From: Paulinella micropora
Taxonomy: Eukaryota; Cercozoa; Imbricatea; Euglyphida; Paulinellidae
Direction: 5' to 3'
Assembly (NCBI GenBank): GCA_019918135.1
Contig: WBZZ01001303.1
Coordinates: forward strand, 1 to 64,000
Length of the DNA stretch: 64,000 nt
Shown here: piece by piece, positions 21,724 through 33,800 of the stretch
Position numbering within the stretch: position 1 is the first letter of the stretch
Layout of the letters: the number at the start of each line of letters is the position of its first letter
Made by a program: the position numbers and the translations under genes
The notes under the pieces: generated by a model
Databases searched by the model: none
What the model saw: the letters and a program-made list of their open reading frames with translations, nothing else
Told to the model about the DNA's origin: nothing

Positions 21724-24700
21724 GTGGTGGCCCGAGCTCGCAGAGAGTGCCCGTCATGCCAAGAACTCTTACCCTTAATCACGCGAGGTAAATGCGCCAC
21801 GTGCCTCCGCCTTTCGTGGCAGTGTTGCTGCAATGTGTGCACGTGCTGCAATCGACTGCTTTGGGTTTGTTACGAGGCGCTGGGGCCCTTTCTAAGTCAG
21901 GCCCTGACCCTGATCTTCCCCGGTGGCCTGGTGTACGTGACTGGTATCGCGCTCCAATTCGGAGTGCCGTGGTAACATAAGTACGCTCCGCAAAATAGGC
22001 ATTAGCGCCGGATTTTCGTTGCGTGATTATATACATTCTGTGGATGTTTTAGATCACCCGCTCCAGAGATCCGATTCCAGGCCCACTTATTTCCAGCTCG
22101 CGGTTGGTTTCAATGGCGCCCGCGAAGCCCTAACGCAGGGCGAAGAAGAAGAACGTCCGGATGACTCGGTCCAAGAACTCTGCGACCAGGCTCTGCGGGC
22201 AGCAGGGGTTGTGTCGGGGCAAGACTCCGAACAAGAAAATCTGCTGAGCTACCAACTGTCGCAGATCCTGAAGAACGTAGGGGTGGACACTTTGAAGGCG
22301 TTAACGACAAGAGACTCGATCTGCAATTTGATCCGCCGAGCGGTCAGCGCACCAGGGACGAGGGTGACCCAGGAAACCCTGGTCATTGCTGCTTATATAC
22401 TAACGGACGCGGCAGTAGACGCGATCTATAAGGCCGTACCAGGCAAAGCCACAAACACCATACGGCTAGACTCGCCGAATGTAACGTCTACGATTATTCA
22501 AATGGCGGAGCTTAGGAGGCTGCACGGCCTGCTGGACAAAAGAGATTGGTACAGGGTGCGGACTAAGCTAAGCTCAACAGCCCAGCAGGACTTGCAGTGT
22601 TTTGGGAAAGGTGGGATTACGACTTTAGCTTGTGGCAGCACCGGGACAAGGCGCTGGCGGTCCTGGCCTTGCTGTGGAGCAACCTGCAACGCGAGACGAT
22701 GTGGAGCTTGAAAGACAACATACCAGAGTGGACTTCTCCATGGTACCCTTTACTCATCTCATGAAAAATCTGTGCACCAAGGTAACGCACGACAGCTCGG
22801 ACTTCTACGACAACTCGGACTATTCCTTTGCGCGCGAGAGTGTGACTTTACCAGAGCACTTGGCTCGCCTGGAAAATCTGCCGGACGAAGAGAGGCTGCT
22901 GAACGGCAAGTTCCTGTCGTTGTACGCGGTCTTCAAGGTCTACGGCTACCATTGCTTGACGGCTCTCAAAATCCTCTTGTACCCGCAGCTGCTGACGAAG
23001 CAAATAGTGGAAGAAGAACTCGCGAGGAACGGCTCGACGTTTCTTTTCGAGCTGGATGTGTGGCGGGCCCAGTCGTGCAACGGCACGCTGGACTGCATGA
23101 GGTTGACGATCGAATTGAACTCAGAGAACAAACACGGACTTCCCGCGCACCCGTGGACGGTAGGCCAGGAATACTTCGAACAGAAGGTGCTCCGTGTAGG
23201 CGAACGGACCGAGCGGAACTTCGTGGAGCGCCTCGTGGAAACCTGCAACGAGGGCTGGCAGGCCCTGGAATGGCAGCGCTGCGACACCGCAATCAGGGCG
23301 GCGGCGGCCCAGGTGTTGGGCTTCAGGTTCCCTGTTCTCTTTACGGCTGGGTTAGCGAGCGGGACCTATTGTGCACTCAAGGACCCCCGCTGTGGAGCAA
23401 TAGGTTTTTACAGAAATGTTACGAACTGCAACGTGAAAATATCCTCGAGACAGCACCCATGAAGAACAGTGTCTGGAACGCTCTCTGGCTCTTCTTGGGG
23501 GTTTCCTCACAAGAGCAAAATGAGGCCAGGTCGTTCGTGTACCGTGCCTGGGACCCAGACTCGCAGAGCAAAATGCTTAGCTGGCTGCTGGAATTTGAGG
23601 CGCGCCTGCACACGATCGTGTTATTCACGCGGGATTTCCTGGCCGCTTTTGGCACACCCTACGATTATTCGGAGCTAGCTACTGTTTGGTTCGAGTCTTT
23701 TCACTGGATCTGAAGACTCACGAGCTCAGTGAGCTGAGCTACGAGGCCAAGGTTTCGTCAGACAACCTGCAGAGCAAATTCGTGCCCCGTTGGAGCATGA
23801 TTATGCAGATGATCTACACAGAGGTCCGGCGGAGGGTGCCGGGCGCGCCGCACTGGCGGGACATGTTGGGGAGCTATTTCTGGTCGCTGGCGCTGAGGCC
23901 CACCAACCTGCAACAGCGAGCGCGCGACACGCTGTACCAGGAACTCGTGAATTTAGACGAGAGTTCCGACCTGCAAACCATTGAGCGCTCTTGGGATCAC
24001 CGCGGCCGCTATGTGGGCGTGCGCGTGGAAGGTGATGAAAGAAGGCTCCGTGGCTTGGTGGCCCTGATCGGGCAGCACTTTATGCCCGGCATATCTACGA
24101 ACAGGGAGGTCCTAAGTTTGCTCGAGTATCAGCAACAGCTGGCCCGTGAACGGACCTTGGTATATATCAGGGGAGACCTAGCAAACAGACGGCGGGCTAA
24201 TATCTACGCCGAGCTAGCCAACGCGAGTACCAGGACCTGGATTGACAGTGTTTCGGATATGATTATTTTATCGTGCACGAGGGATTGGCGGCCGAAACTA
24301 CCGGGGTAGGCACAGGTATTAGAGACCAGCTTGATGATATGGTCGACCGGGTCCGCGGCCGACCAACGGCCGACGACGTAATTGCACGAGAGGCCGCAAC
24401 CAACTACTGGTCCCAGGTCCAGCAACAATACGTACGGATTTTTATCGATGCCGACACCGTGGCCAGACGATAGACGCAACAGCGCTGGAGCACAACAGAG
24501 ACACGAGTCGTTTGTTGCTGGACCTAAATTCGGTGTTGCAAGACGTGCCAATCGTCGCCGGGGGGCCGCCGGGAACAGAACAAGTTTCATGTACTATTTT
24601 TTCCCCTTCAGAGAGCACCTGCCCCGGAACACGAACGGCTGGTACTTCCTGTCGGGACTAAGGCCGCAGCCAGGCACCTTGCTGGGCTGGTTGGGGGCGG

Positions 24701-25173
24701 GCCGTAGGCCGTACTCCAACAGCAGCGTCGTAACAACTTTGCCAACAGGACCGGGCGGGGTAAATTCGATGTACGAGTACACGAACAGGGACGGAAGAAA
24801 GCAAGAGTCTAAGACCTTAGACCCCACCGCAAAAAAAGCCGAGGCCGTTACGCAAGCCCCCGCAGAAGAACCCTTGCGGGGCCGGCTTAAACTAGCGCAC
24901 GGAGCAGACTTGCGCACGCTTGTTCAGCACCCCGCACCTGACGGCAAGCCGGAATCGCTAACCTCGTGCGTGATCACGTTTTCGCCCTGCACCTTCTACG
25001 AACCAGGGCCTGATATCGATCCGCGGCAGGTTCTGCGGCTGCGGTCACAGGACGATTGGACTACTTACAACATGCTCCAGCGCGGGTGCAGCCCGCGGCA
25101 GCTCCCCAGTTCGGGGCTGCGGTGGTTATTGCCGCTGCTGGATCACTACGGAGCTACGAAGTTGCGCGCTTAG
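21724..25173 (+). CDS. Large unknown protein (~1150 aa), zinc-ribbon-like N-terminus, about seven frameshifts
   Basis: No clear ATG. The first segment has paired cysteines (CPSCQELL, CATCL, CCCNVCTCCN) then a hydrophobic stretch. It passes near 21973 into protein-like sequence that continues through successive frames: ~22019-22600, 22600-22750, 22750-23390, 23390-23705, 23690-24270, 24270-24470, 24470-24590 and 24590-25173. After the first join every step is a shift of the same sense (one base missing), and every segment is natural-looking protein such as LLNGKFLSLYAVFKVYGYHC and LLDHYGATKLRA. No domain is recognised. It is either one long gene with many sequence deletions or a decaying one. 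The single-gene reading is my inference. Confidence 0.45.
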
Positions 25174-26004
25174 CGCGCTGTGGCACACACGCATTCCTCG
25201 CGCGCCCTCCTGTTCGTTGCCTGGACTTCCGCTGTCCCCGTTCTTTTTTCCTTCCCCCCCAACCACTTTTTGTAACCGTATATCTGCTTTTTTTAATCAG
25301 AGCAACACTGCGTCCACGTAATTTCTCTAGCCATTGGCGCGCGACCGGGCTTAGATTTGTGTAGGGCACATTTAGCACGAGCTCCAGGTAAGCGTTCCAG
25401 TCGGCTGGCGTTGTCAGGCACAGCGCCGGGGTAGTGCGCGGCTGTTGGCGCGAGACGGGTCCGAAAGAAACCTCGTAAGTCTCGATCTTGGCACGCGGGG
25501 GCTGCACAGGCCGCCGCCGCCGCCGCCAGATCTTTGGCACGCGGGGGCTGGACCGCCTCCTCTGGGGCAACAACCGCTAAAGCTCCTGATCCAAGACCGT
25601 TAAGCCTGCTATTGGCTTCTTTCATCTTTCTAGCACGCGTCATGGGTCCAGTGTACTCGGATTGGTCACTTGGACTTTTTCGGTGCCCTCTGCCGAACAA
25701 CCACCGACCGCTCTGCTACCACCGCCGGCGCTGCTAGAGCAGCCGGCTGCGGTGGATACATAATTCCCGGCAAGACCCTCTGTTGTGATGCGAAATAACC
25801 TCTGGGCACCATCCAGGCTCGTACTCGCTGCGAGGACGATTCAAGACGCTTGTATTCTATTTGTTCTGCCTCCCGGACCCCATCGGACGACTCTGGCGCC
25901 CTTCTGAATATTCCGCAGTAAGCAGCAAGCGCAAAAATACTAGCTATAATAAGGCTGCCAATCTTTGCATAATTTGCTTTTTGCTGTTCTCTGATCTGCA
26001 GTTG
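25154..26004 (-). CDS. Membrane-associated hypothetical protein, continues the frame of the upstream gene after TAG
   Basis: Directly after the TAG at 26005-26007 the same frame continues (QLQIREQQKANYAKIGSL), with a membrane segment (IIASIFALAAYCGIF) and then a basic region. A frame change near 25690 leads to TRARKMKEANSRLNG and another near 25510 to a C-terminus with DWNAYLELVLNVPYTNLSP, ending near 25154. The segment TTGGCACGCGGGGGCTG occurs twice (25487 and 25534), a short internal duplication. It may be the 3' half of the gene at 26005-26866 or a separate gene lacking its own ATG. Confidence 0.4.
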
Positions 26005-26866
26005 CTATGCAGCAGCTTGCCTGAGATAGGATTCATCGGTTTCAGTCAGGTGATCTCTTGCGTAGTACTTGTCAGCCGGGTCAAAGCTCTCTCTGTCATG
26101 TGGCTGGTATTGGGACACGGCCCTCCGGATCATGGCGCACAATTCTCCCGCTTCCTCGTCGCTGTGTTGCAGACAGACTTGCAATTCCGTCAGGAGTTTC
26201 TGGGCTACAGCACTATTTTTCTGTCTGCCGTCCTTCCGCACCGTCTCTTGTAAAAAAAGCCAGACATTGTAAATGCCATACTCGATGGAGGCCTGATCGA
26301 ATTTTGTTTGCAGTAGCTGTGGCAACGGGATCTCGTCCCGCAATTCGGACAGACACAAGTTTCTATTGTCAATAAAAGCCAGAGTCCTGCCCGATTTGTC
26401 AAGGGGCTCTTGCAGGCACCAGTCCTCAAGTTCTATCTGCGGTGTGGGGGATTCGGTAGGCGACCCCGCGGGAGCTTGGCTTCGGCAATTCGCTAGTTTC
26501 GGGGGTTGGCTGCGGCAATCCGCTAATTGACGACGGCTGGCCCGGCCCTGTGTTATCTGCTGTAACGCGCTGGGTTCCGTTGAGCAGGAAACTTTGAACA
26601 GGTGCATACCAATAGCCCCTGGTAATTGCTCCTAGGCACAGAGCCGCGACTACTGAAATTGTGATCTTAATGAGTTTCTGTCGTAAAAGCCGTGAAGTGC
26701 CTTGCCGAACACCCATAGGTTGTAAATCCATTTTTTGTAGCAGTTCGTCATAGCGCGTGAAAAGATCTCTGAGCTTGGAAGAGCGCTTTGCTGACACGTG
26801 TGTCAACAGAGTTTGATACAGCAGAGGAGCCGCAACAGCTGTTGTAGGAACAGTAGCTATTTGCAT
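26005..26866 (-). CDS. Type II membrane protein, hypothetical
   Basis: ATG at 26864-26866 (MQIATVPTTAVAAPLLY). A cytoplasmic, basic region of about 70 residues precedes a membrane segment (ITISVVAALCLGAITRGYWY), a Pro/Ser/Thr-rich stretch with an N-glycosylation site (NGT), and, after a one-base shift near 26470, an acidic region (LTELQVCLQHSDEEAGELC). TAG at 26005-26007 closes the frame, but coding continues in frame beyond it. No family recognised. Confidence 0.55.
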
Positions 26867-27167
26867 GAGAATAGTTTAGAATCCTGTTAGAAAAAATGAA
26901 GAAAGCCAGATCATAGGGTGGCTTTCTTTGGTTCTTTTTTTACTTTTTTTGAGTCTTTTTTTCATAAAAAGCTCATATCTGTTTATTTGGGGCACCCAGA
27001 CTTCAGGTGTGGGGGAGGTGATTCGTACAAGGGGGGCGGATGTCTTCGGGACGGCCGGGGGGAGGTCAGACGGGGGTGGGTGGGGGTAGAGGGCGGGGGG
27101 GGGCCACACCCCACGCCAGGCGGGAAGGGGTGTGGGCTGGACGCAGGGGAAGGAGAAGTGCAAAAAA
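26867..27167. other. Divergent intergenic region, G-rich
   Basis: About 300 bases between divergent genes. AT-rich next to 26866, then G-rich low complexity at 27005-27150. No gene seen. Confidence 0.4.
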
Positions 27168-28306
27168 ATGCTTTGTTTTTTTTGGGGTGGGTTTTGACCT
27201 TTTTTCAAAGACTAAAACGTCTGAAAGCGGACTAGAGATAACCACCTTCGCCGAGTGGCTCCAACTTCAGCAAACGCCCGAATTCAAGGAAAAGCTCCGA
27301 AAAGAGCAAAAAGACGGCGTCAACCGAGGACCCTTCTTTGACGTTGATTTAGACGATGATCAGCAACCCCAACCGCGACAAAACCTCCCAAAGCGACAGA
27401 CATGGTCGCTTAGTTACAACTGGTTCGACCAACTGTGGTTTGACGTCTTGCAATGTCACGGATTTGTGATTCCGACGGGGTTCATGCAAGCACATCAAAT
27501 TGAAACAGCCAGATGGTTCTACAACTGGTGTGTCAACGCGTTTCCCGCAACGAAAGCAAGCACGGAACAGGGGCAGTGGCAGCAGAACGGCAAACTTGCC
27601 AATAACGGCAGAGATTGGCAGGGTTCTCTATTTGCAAATTACTGCACCGGCCTGATGAGCCGTTTGCTCAAGCTGTGGTATGAAGACGCCGGCCGCACCG
27701 CCACAATTCAGGACATGCAACTGCTCAGCGTTTTGTTTGAAACGTTCAACCCGCCGCGCAGGTCCTTGCCCCAGTTGCACACAGCGCCGCAAGATGATAC
27801 GTACCAAGCTTTGCTTTTGTTGGCAGGACCTTGACGAAGGTGGAGTGCATTTGCAAGTGCAGCCCAAGATTGGTAAAAAAGATAGCCAAGGATTAGCGGG
27901 CCCCGTCAAGGCGCCAGCCGGCAGCCTGGTGCTTCTGCGCGGAGATGTTAAGCGGGGATTTCCGAGGAGGTCACCAGCCGTGCCACCGACTTTGGCTGTT
28001 GGGCCCTGGGGCGCGCTGCTAACCGTGAAGCTACCGCCGGTAGCAAGGCGTTCATTGTCCGAAGAAGGCGGTGGTGGGACTCTGTTGTCTGAGAGCGACG
28101 GCGCAGGGGTAAGAGTTGCGTGGCCACCCCGAGACATGCCCATGGGCCCCACGGCCACGCCCGACCCGACTACGACTGTATACGAGGGAGACGAATCTTG
28201 GTTAAGAAGAAGAGACCAGTCGAAACGGAGAAAGACAGGACTAGCCTCGGTACCTAGAAACGCTGGCGCCAGATTGCCGTGCAAAGGTTGTGGCAAGCCA
28301 AAATAA
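27168..28306 (+). CDS. Hypothetical protein, frame-disrupted
   Basis: ATG 27168 lies just before a T8 run. A one-base slip in that run would join it to the open frame that carries TFAEWLQLQQTPEFKEKL. The centre is Trp/Asn-rich (NWFDQLWFDVLQCHGF, ETARWFYNWCVNAF). Near 27815 the coding passes to another frame (HLQVQPKIGKK) ending TAA 28306 with a basic, CKGCGKPK terminus. No family is recognised. The start is a guess. Confidence 0.45.
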
Positions 28307-28480
28307 TTACAAGCCGGAGCTGCGCGAGCACCCCAACACACAGAGATCAAAACAAGTAAAATTTTTTTGCCGGATCTTGCCGCGAAATAAACAGGATTTT
28401 GCACAACACTGCCCAAAATCGCCGCCAGCGCAGAAACCGGGAAAATGGCCGCAGATTCCGGAAAAAAAGCCCGCGATTTG

Positions 28481-29056
28481 CGGCACTGGTGGCATTTGGC
28501 GCAAATTCACCGAATCATGGAATGTGAAAAAAATTTTTCGAGCGATTTCGGCATTGAAAAAAGAAGAAAATTTTCGGGAAAGAAAAGCGGGCGGGGAATT
28601 TTTTTGTGTGTCTAATTTTTTTCCCCGCCCGCTTTTCTTTCCCCAAAAAAATTTCTTTCTCTCTTTTTCCATTGCCGAAATCACACCCAAAAAAAAATTT
28701 TCTTCGGTTGCGGCAATTTGCGGTCGATCTGAAGTGTCCGCAATTTGCGGCACTGGTGGCATTTGGCGCGAAATTCACCGGATCATGGAACCTGTGAATA
28801 AAAAATTTTTTCGAGCGATTTCTGCATTTGAAAAAGAGAGAAAGAAAATTTTTCGGGAAAGAAAAGCGGGCGGGGAATTTTTTGTGTGTCTAATTTTTTT
28901 CCCCGCCGCTTCCCGAAAAATTTTCTTCCTCTTTTTCATTGCCAAATCACCCCAAAAAAAATTTTCTTCGGTTGCTGCAATTGCGGTCGATCTGAATTGT
29001 CCGCAATTGGCACGTGGCATTTGGCGCGAAATTCACCGAATCATGGAACCTGTGAA
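28481..29056. repeat. Two tandem ~265-bp units of a palindromic repeat
   Basis: The boundary sequence GGCATTTGGCG...ATTCACCG.ATCATGGAA occurs three times (about 28490, 28758, 29014). Between boundaries each unit holds a long inverted repeat built on GCGGGCGGGGAA and TTCCCCGCCCGC, at 28571-28655 and 28847-28932, with the short loop GTGTGTCTAA. Arms of the same type recur at 52.9, 59.4 and 59.7 kb. Such hairpin units resemble MITEs or foldback elements, with no transposase inside. The whole gap 28307-29380 lacks a supported gene and also holds a G16 run near 29130. Confidence 0.75.
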
Positions 29057-29380
29057 AAAAAATTTCGCTACTAAAGGCAATTTTTTTTTGTGAGCGCGGC
29101 GGGCGGGAGGGAGCACGAGGATCGCAAAGGGGGGGGGGGGGGGGGCCAGGGGGAGTGCAAAGGACATTCACTAAGAATGCTTGCACCAGTACACAAAAGC
29201 CCCCCGCGAATGGGAGCCTACTTTTTTTTGTTGCAAATGTTTTTGGCAGATTTCGCTTGAGAGCGTGCAAAAATTATTTTTTTTAGTTAAAAAACAAATC
29301 TTTTATTTCCTAACTAGAATCTGCCCACTACGAAACAAAAAAAGTGTCTAAGAAAGTTACCAAAAAAAGAAACAGTTTTG

Positions 29381-30377
29381 ATGCTTGCTTTTTTGTTCAC
29401 CCTGCTGGCATCGCTCGCTCTTGGCGGTTGTGCTGACACTCTGTGCATCGGGAACAGTACGAAGATCTGCCTGAACCCCCAACAGTCGGTGGCCAATTGT
29501 TCGGGCGCGTTCTGCACCTGCTGTATCTCTGGTAGTGGCTCGTTCTCGTTTCCAGGTAACAATAGCTACTATGCTGGGTCACTCGCCCTGCCACTACCGA
29601 CCGGTCACTGCGTAGAATCGCGCGTGCACATTGCGCAGGGCTGCTACGCGTGGGTAGGGTTGTATGTGCAACCCGCGGTCCCTCGCACGGGGCCTTCGGG
29701 CCGCGTGGAATACGACAAACTAGCTCTGGGGGGGCTGTGCGCCGATGCACTAGACAACGCAGCAGAAAATGTCTGGGAAGTCATCAACAATAGTTATAGT
29801 AACCAATAGTATTATGGCACTACAAACAGGCCTAACTCTTTTGTCATACCAAATGCCCGAAAGCTACAACGACACAAAGGGTGATGTCGTACTGCGGCAT
29901 CGATGGTCCCGCCCGTGTTCAAATTGGTCCGACGTCGACACTTACCTCGTGGTTGACTTTGAGAGGTATAACACATACGAAGGCGACTGCATGCAGATAG
30001 AAATAGGCACGCCGGTCGAGCTTGAAAGGTCTGTAGTTGTCGCGCCTGTGTGTGACTGCACGGAAGGCGCTTGCCCGCACTTTCCTGCCAATTACAGTAG
30101 CTCCCGTGCCAGTAACGGCTATTTGGTCTACAGTGGTTGCGCTAATGCACCGCCACCAACGACATCGAAAGCGCCGCGCCCGACAACAACAGCCGCGTTG
30201 CCTCCAACAACACTCCTACCGACTTCGACTTACAATGGTTCCACCGTCCCGGTAGAATCAGCCGCCGTCAAAACACGAGCGTCGTCTTTTACCGCACTGA
30301 CCTTGTCTACCGTAACAATCCTTCTGTCCCAATCTTACTTGTATCCCTTTCTTCTTTGTCCGGAGTGTCCTCAATGA
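29381..30377 (+). CDS. Secreted/surface protein with Thr/Pro-rich stalk, interrupted
   Basis: ATG 29381 with signal peptide (FLFTLLASLALGGCAD). The Cys-rich ectodomain has several N-glycosylation sites (NST, NCS, NNS). A TAG at 29807-29809 stops the first frame, though the same frame reads on (YYGTTNRPNSFVIPN) before passing near 29860 to the frame ending TGA 30377. That frame has CDCTEGACPHF, then a mucin-like Thr/Pro stretch (PPPTTSKAPRPTTTAALPP) and a hydrophobic C-terminus (FTALTLSTVTILL) that could anchor it. A hairpin directly follows the stop. Probably a virion or cell surface protein. Confidence 0.6.
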
Positions 30378-30378
30378 A

Positions 30379-30415
30379 CAGGGCTAAAAAAAGAATAGTT
30401 TCTTTTTTAGCCCTG
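30379..30415 (+). terminator. Palindrome immediately after stop codon
   Basis: CAGGGCTAAAAAA pairs with TTTTTTAGCCCTG across a short A/T-rich loop, two bases after the TGA of the preceding gene. Transcripts of several giant viruses end in palindromes at this position, so a transcript-end or processing signal is likely. Confidence 0.6.
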
Positions 30416-30849
30416 CCAAAGAAACCAGCCTTGCGGGCTAGGGAAGGGCTTAAGAGAAGGGAATACGAAAGGCGACGAAGGGCGGCCTAAAGTGTGGAAA
30501 TTTCGATCAAATACTAACGAGGGCCGCAAAAAAAGGTGCAACGACTTCCAATAATCTTCCTAGTGAGTTCACATCACTAATTCCTTCTCCTCCTTGCCCG
30601 TACCCCCCCCTCCCTCCCTCCCCGAACCCAACGCACGCACGTATAATTCAGTAGTTCTCTCCTGCGTTCCTCCCCCCCCCCCCCCATCCGGCCCCCCCCC
30701 TCCCGCGCCTTTTTCTGTTGCAGCAAAAAAGCCATGGCGATTTTAAAATCTAAATAAACAATTTTTTTGCTAACTTCAAAAAAGAGTTTGTATTAGTCTG
30801 CCACGAGCTTGAATTGAAGGGAAACAGTTAAGGGCAGACCCAACTCTCA
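30416..30849. other. Intergenic region before the giant glycoprotein gene
   Basis: Contains C-runs (30610-30710), an AT-rich block with AATAAA (30753) and TTTTTTGCTAAC near 30770, and the probable promoter of the next gene. No gene seen. Confidence 0.5.
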
Positions 30850-33800
30850 ATGTCGATGGCTGCCTGTGGATTGGTGTGGCTGCTGGCAATCGCTCAAAGC
30901 GCGGTCGTGCGCAGCATCGTCTCGGACCTGGTGCAGCGCAACAACGACCAGACGCTCGACGACGCGCGAGTAGAGCAGCTAGTCACGGTCGATTTCGACG
31001 CCTGCCAGCGGCCCTTCGGTGACGCCACAGGCGACCGCGTGCGCCTGCTGCTCAATCTGACGGATGGCCGCTCGGTGCCTGTCTGGCTCAAGTGCAGCGG
31101 CGTGTTCTACGAAACGCCGATCGAGCCGATCGAGTTTCTGCCGCTCACGCTGCGCCTGCACGAACACGTTAGTTTGCGAGGGCGACATCATCAACATGGC
31201 GCTGGCGCAGGTAGCACGCACGCCCGTGCCACGGGCCAAGTCAGTCTACGAGTTAGTAGCAGCAAACTTCTGGCTTGGCAACTCAACGGCGGGTGCGCGC
31301 AGGCGTTTGTTGGGGTCGGGCCTGCCGTCCCGCGACAGCGAAGTGCCGCTCGGCAACTTGCTAACGACTCTCGGTGGGCTGTGCACCCAGCCACCCAGCG
31401 CATGCACTGGCCAGCGGCATTTTCACCCAGAGGTGATAAGGCGTTACCGCCAAGCCTACCTAGACGTGCCGTACAGAGACATCCAGCTGACAAACAACGG
31501 CGCTTTATTCCATGAGTACGAAGCGCTAAATGTAATCTTCCGGGGTGAACTTTACCTTGCCTCCGCGTGTCTTGTATCGATGCTGTGCAGTGGGGGAGAC
31601 ACCTTGCCGGGGTATGCAGAGCCACGAGCACACCAGGCGCGCGCGCTCGAGCTGCACCACACACAAGCGAGGCTGCGCCTGGCCACAGCGCCGTACAGGG
31701 TGTGGATGGTTAACAGCCTGATATTGCAGGAGTACCTCGCGGAACCCCAATACTGGAGACCGAGCGATAAGCGCGAGACGGATCTGGGCGCCGACATAGA
31801 CAGGACCAATGACACGTACAAGCTGATGCAGGAGCAGGACCGCATGCGGCAGCTGGCGGCGTTCCAGGCTATTGACGGGCGCGCGGCGTGCTCGGCCGTG
31901 CAGGCCAGCTTCTGGGAGGAATCGCGCCGCCTCGGCACGGTGCCTGCCCACGTGCTGAACATCACGGGCGTCAGCTTCAAGGGCGACGCGAACGCGCCGG
32001 GCGACCCGCCGGCGGCGGCTGCGCTGGGGTCAGTGACCAGCGCGCGCGACATGTACCGCTGGCTGCAGGCGTCGCGCCTGGCGCCGGCGCCGGCGGCTTA
32101 CCCAAATATCTACAAGGACCAGGACTACACGATCTTCGGCGCCAAGCAAAATCTGCCGCGCTCGCAGGCGGGCTACCCTACGCAGTGGCAGTGGGACCCG
32201 CCTTGCAGCAATCGTCGACGCCGCGTACAACGCCCGCACCGAATCGGCGGCGTGCCGCGGCAGCGAGAGCAGCGCCCCGGGGCCCAATGCGCTGTACCCG
32301 CGCGTGTTTGCCAGCGACAACCGCTGCAAGTTTACTCCGAACGTAACCGTGGACACGCAGGAGGCGTACAGCTGCGTGCCCGCGCAGATCTACGCGGCCA
32401 ACGCGGCCCCGCAGTGGAGTAGCGGCGCGTGTGCGACCGTGGACGAGAAGACGCTGTACTGCGCGCTGGCCGACGACAAGGGCGTCTCGGCGTCCGCCGA
32501 CGAAGTGGCGGCCAAGTGCTTCGGCGGGTCGGCCGAGGCCTTCCGGCGGGCCCTGGTCGAGAGTTTGTGGGTGCTGCTGGACGACGAAGGGGACGGCTTC
32601 GTGGAGCCGCAGGCCGCGAATCGGAGCTTAACGTTTACAGGCGCTACTTCTGTCAGGACGGGAGCCTGAAGGCGTCTCAGTTCTGGTTCCGGTCGGCGGG
32701 CAACAACAGCGACGTCGGCTGGCTGCGCAACATCGAGTGCCTGTGCGCGGAGTCGACGAACGAGGGGCTCAAGGTGTGCCCCGTGAACCCCTGGGAGCGG
32801 CTGTCGGCGGACGGGCGCTTGCGCACGCACGGCCAGCTGCAGGCGTGCGTGCGCAACCGCGGGCGCAGCTACTGCTCGCCGCTGCTGGACTTCCGCTCGC
32901 TGCGCGCCGAGACGTCAACGGCGCCGCGACCGTGGAGGACAAGTGCGACAGCCGTTTTATGGACGCGCTGGGGCACACCGAGCACTACTCGGGCAGCCAG
33001 CTGTACGCGCTGCTGCTGTTCGCGCACGGCCAGATCCAGAGCATGGAGAAGGTCGGCTTCAACTGCAGCACGGCGCGCCAGTGGTGCACGCTGCCGTCCG
33101 CGGGCCAGTTCAGCACGGAGGCCAGAGAGTTGTTGGGCTGCAGGGACGTGCCGTCCGTGTGGCCCGGCCAATGCCAAGTGGACGAGTACGGGGGGGGCTC
33201 GGCAGCGTTGGGGAGCCCGAAATGCAAGCAAGAGTGCAGCAAGGACGGCAGTGTCGACAACGCCCAGTACCAGCTGCTCAGGGCCTGGTTACGCAATGCT
33301 TCGGCGAAGCGACGACCGCGAGCGCCACCACGGCTGATGCCGAGGCGTCGACCGCAGCCGAAGTCAGGGCCGTGCCCGAAGCGACGTGCACGCTGAACGG
33401 CGCGCAGAGCCGGCTGCCGTCGTTCAACCGCCTGCTGCTGACGAAGGAGACGTACGACTTCCGCACGGGCGGCACGGTGCTGGCAGACGACTGCAAGCCC
33501 ATTCCTTGCAAGAGCAAGAGCGGGTACAGGTTCGAGCCGAAATGCAAGCCGAGCTTTGTCACGTCGCAGACGTCGCAGACGCTGCGCCTGACGGTCGCGA
33601 AGGCGGCGCTCGACGTGGCCGCGAACGCGGCGGCGCTGGAAAACTTCGTGGCGGAGCTGACGGGCCAGAAGGCCGGCAACAACAGCCTGACGGCCATCGC
33701 ACAATCACAGGTCGACGCCATGGAGGCGCAGGTCAAGGCGCTGAACTTGTCGGCCGACATTAACGACTGGCTCGACAGCGTGCAGCAGGCGTCGCTGGCG

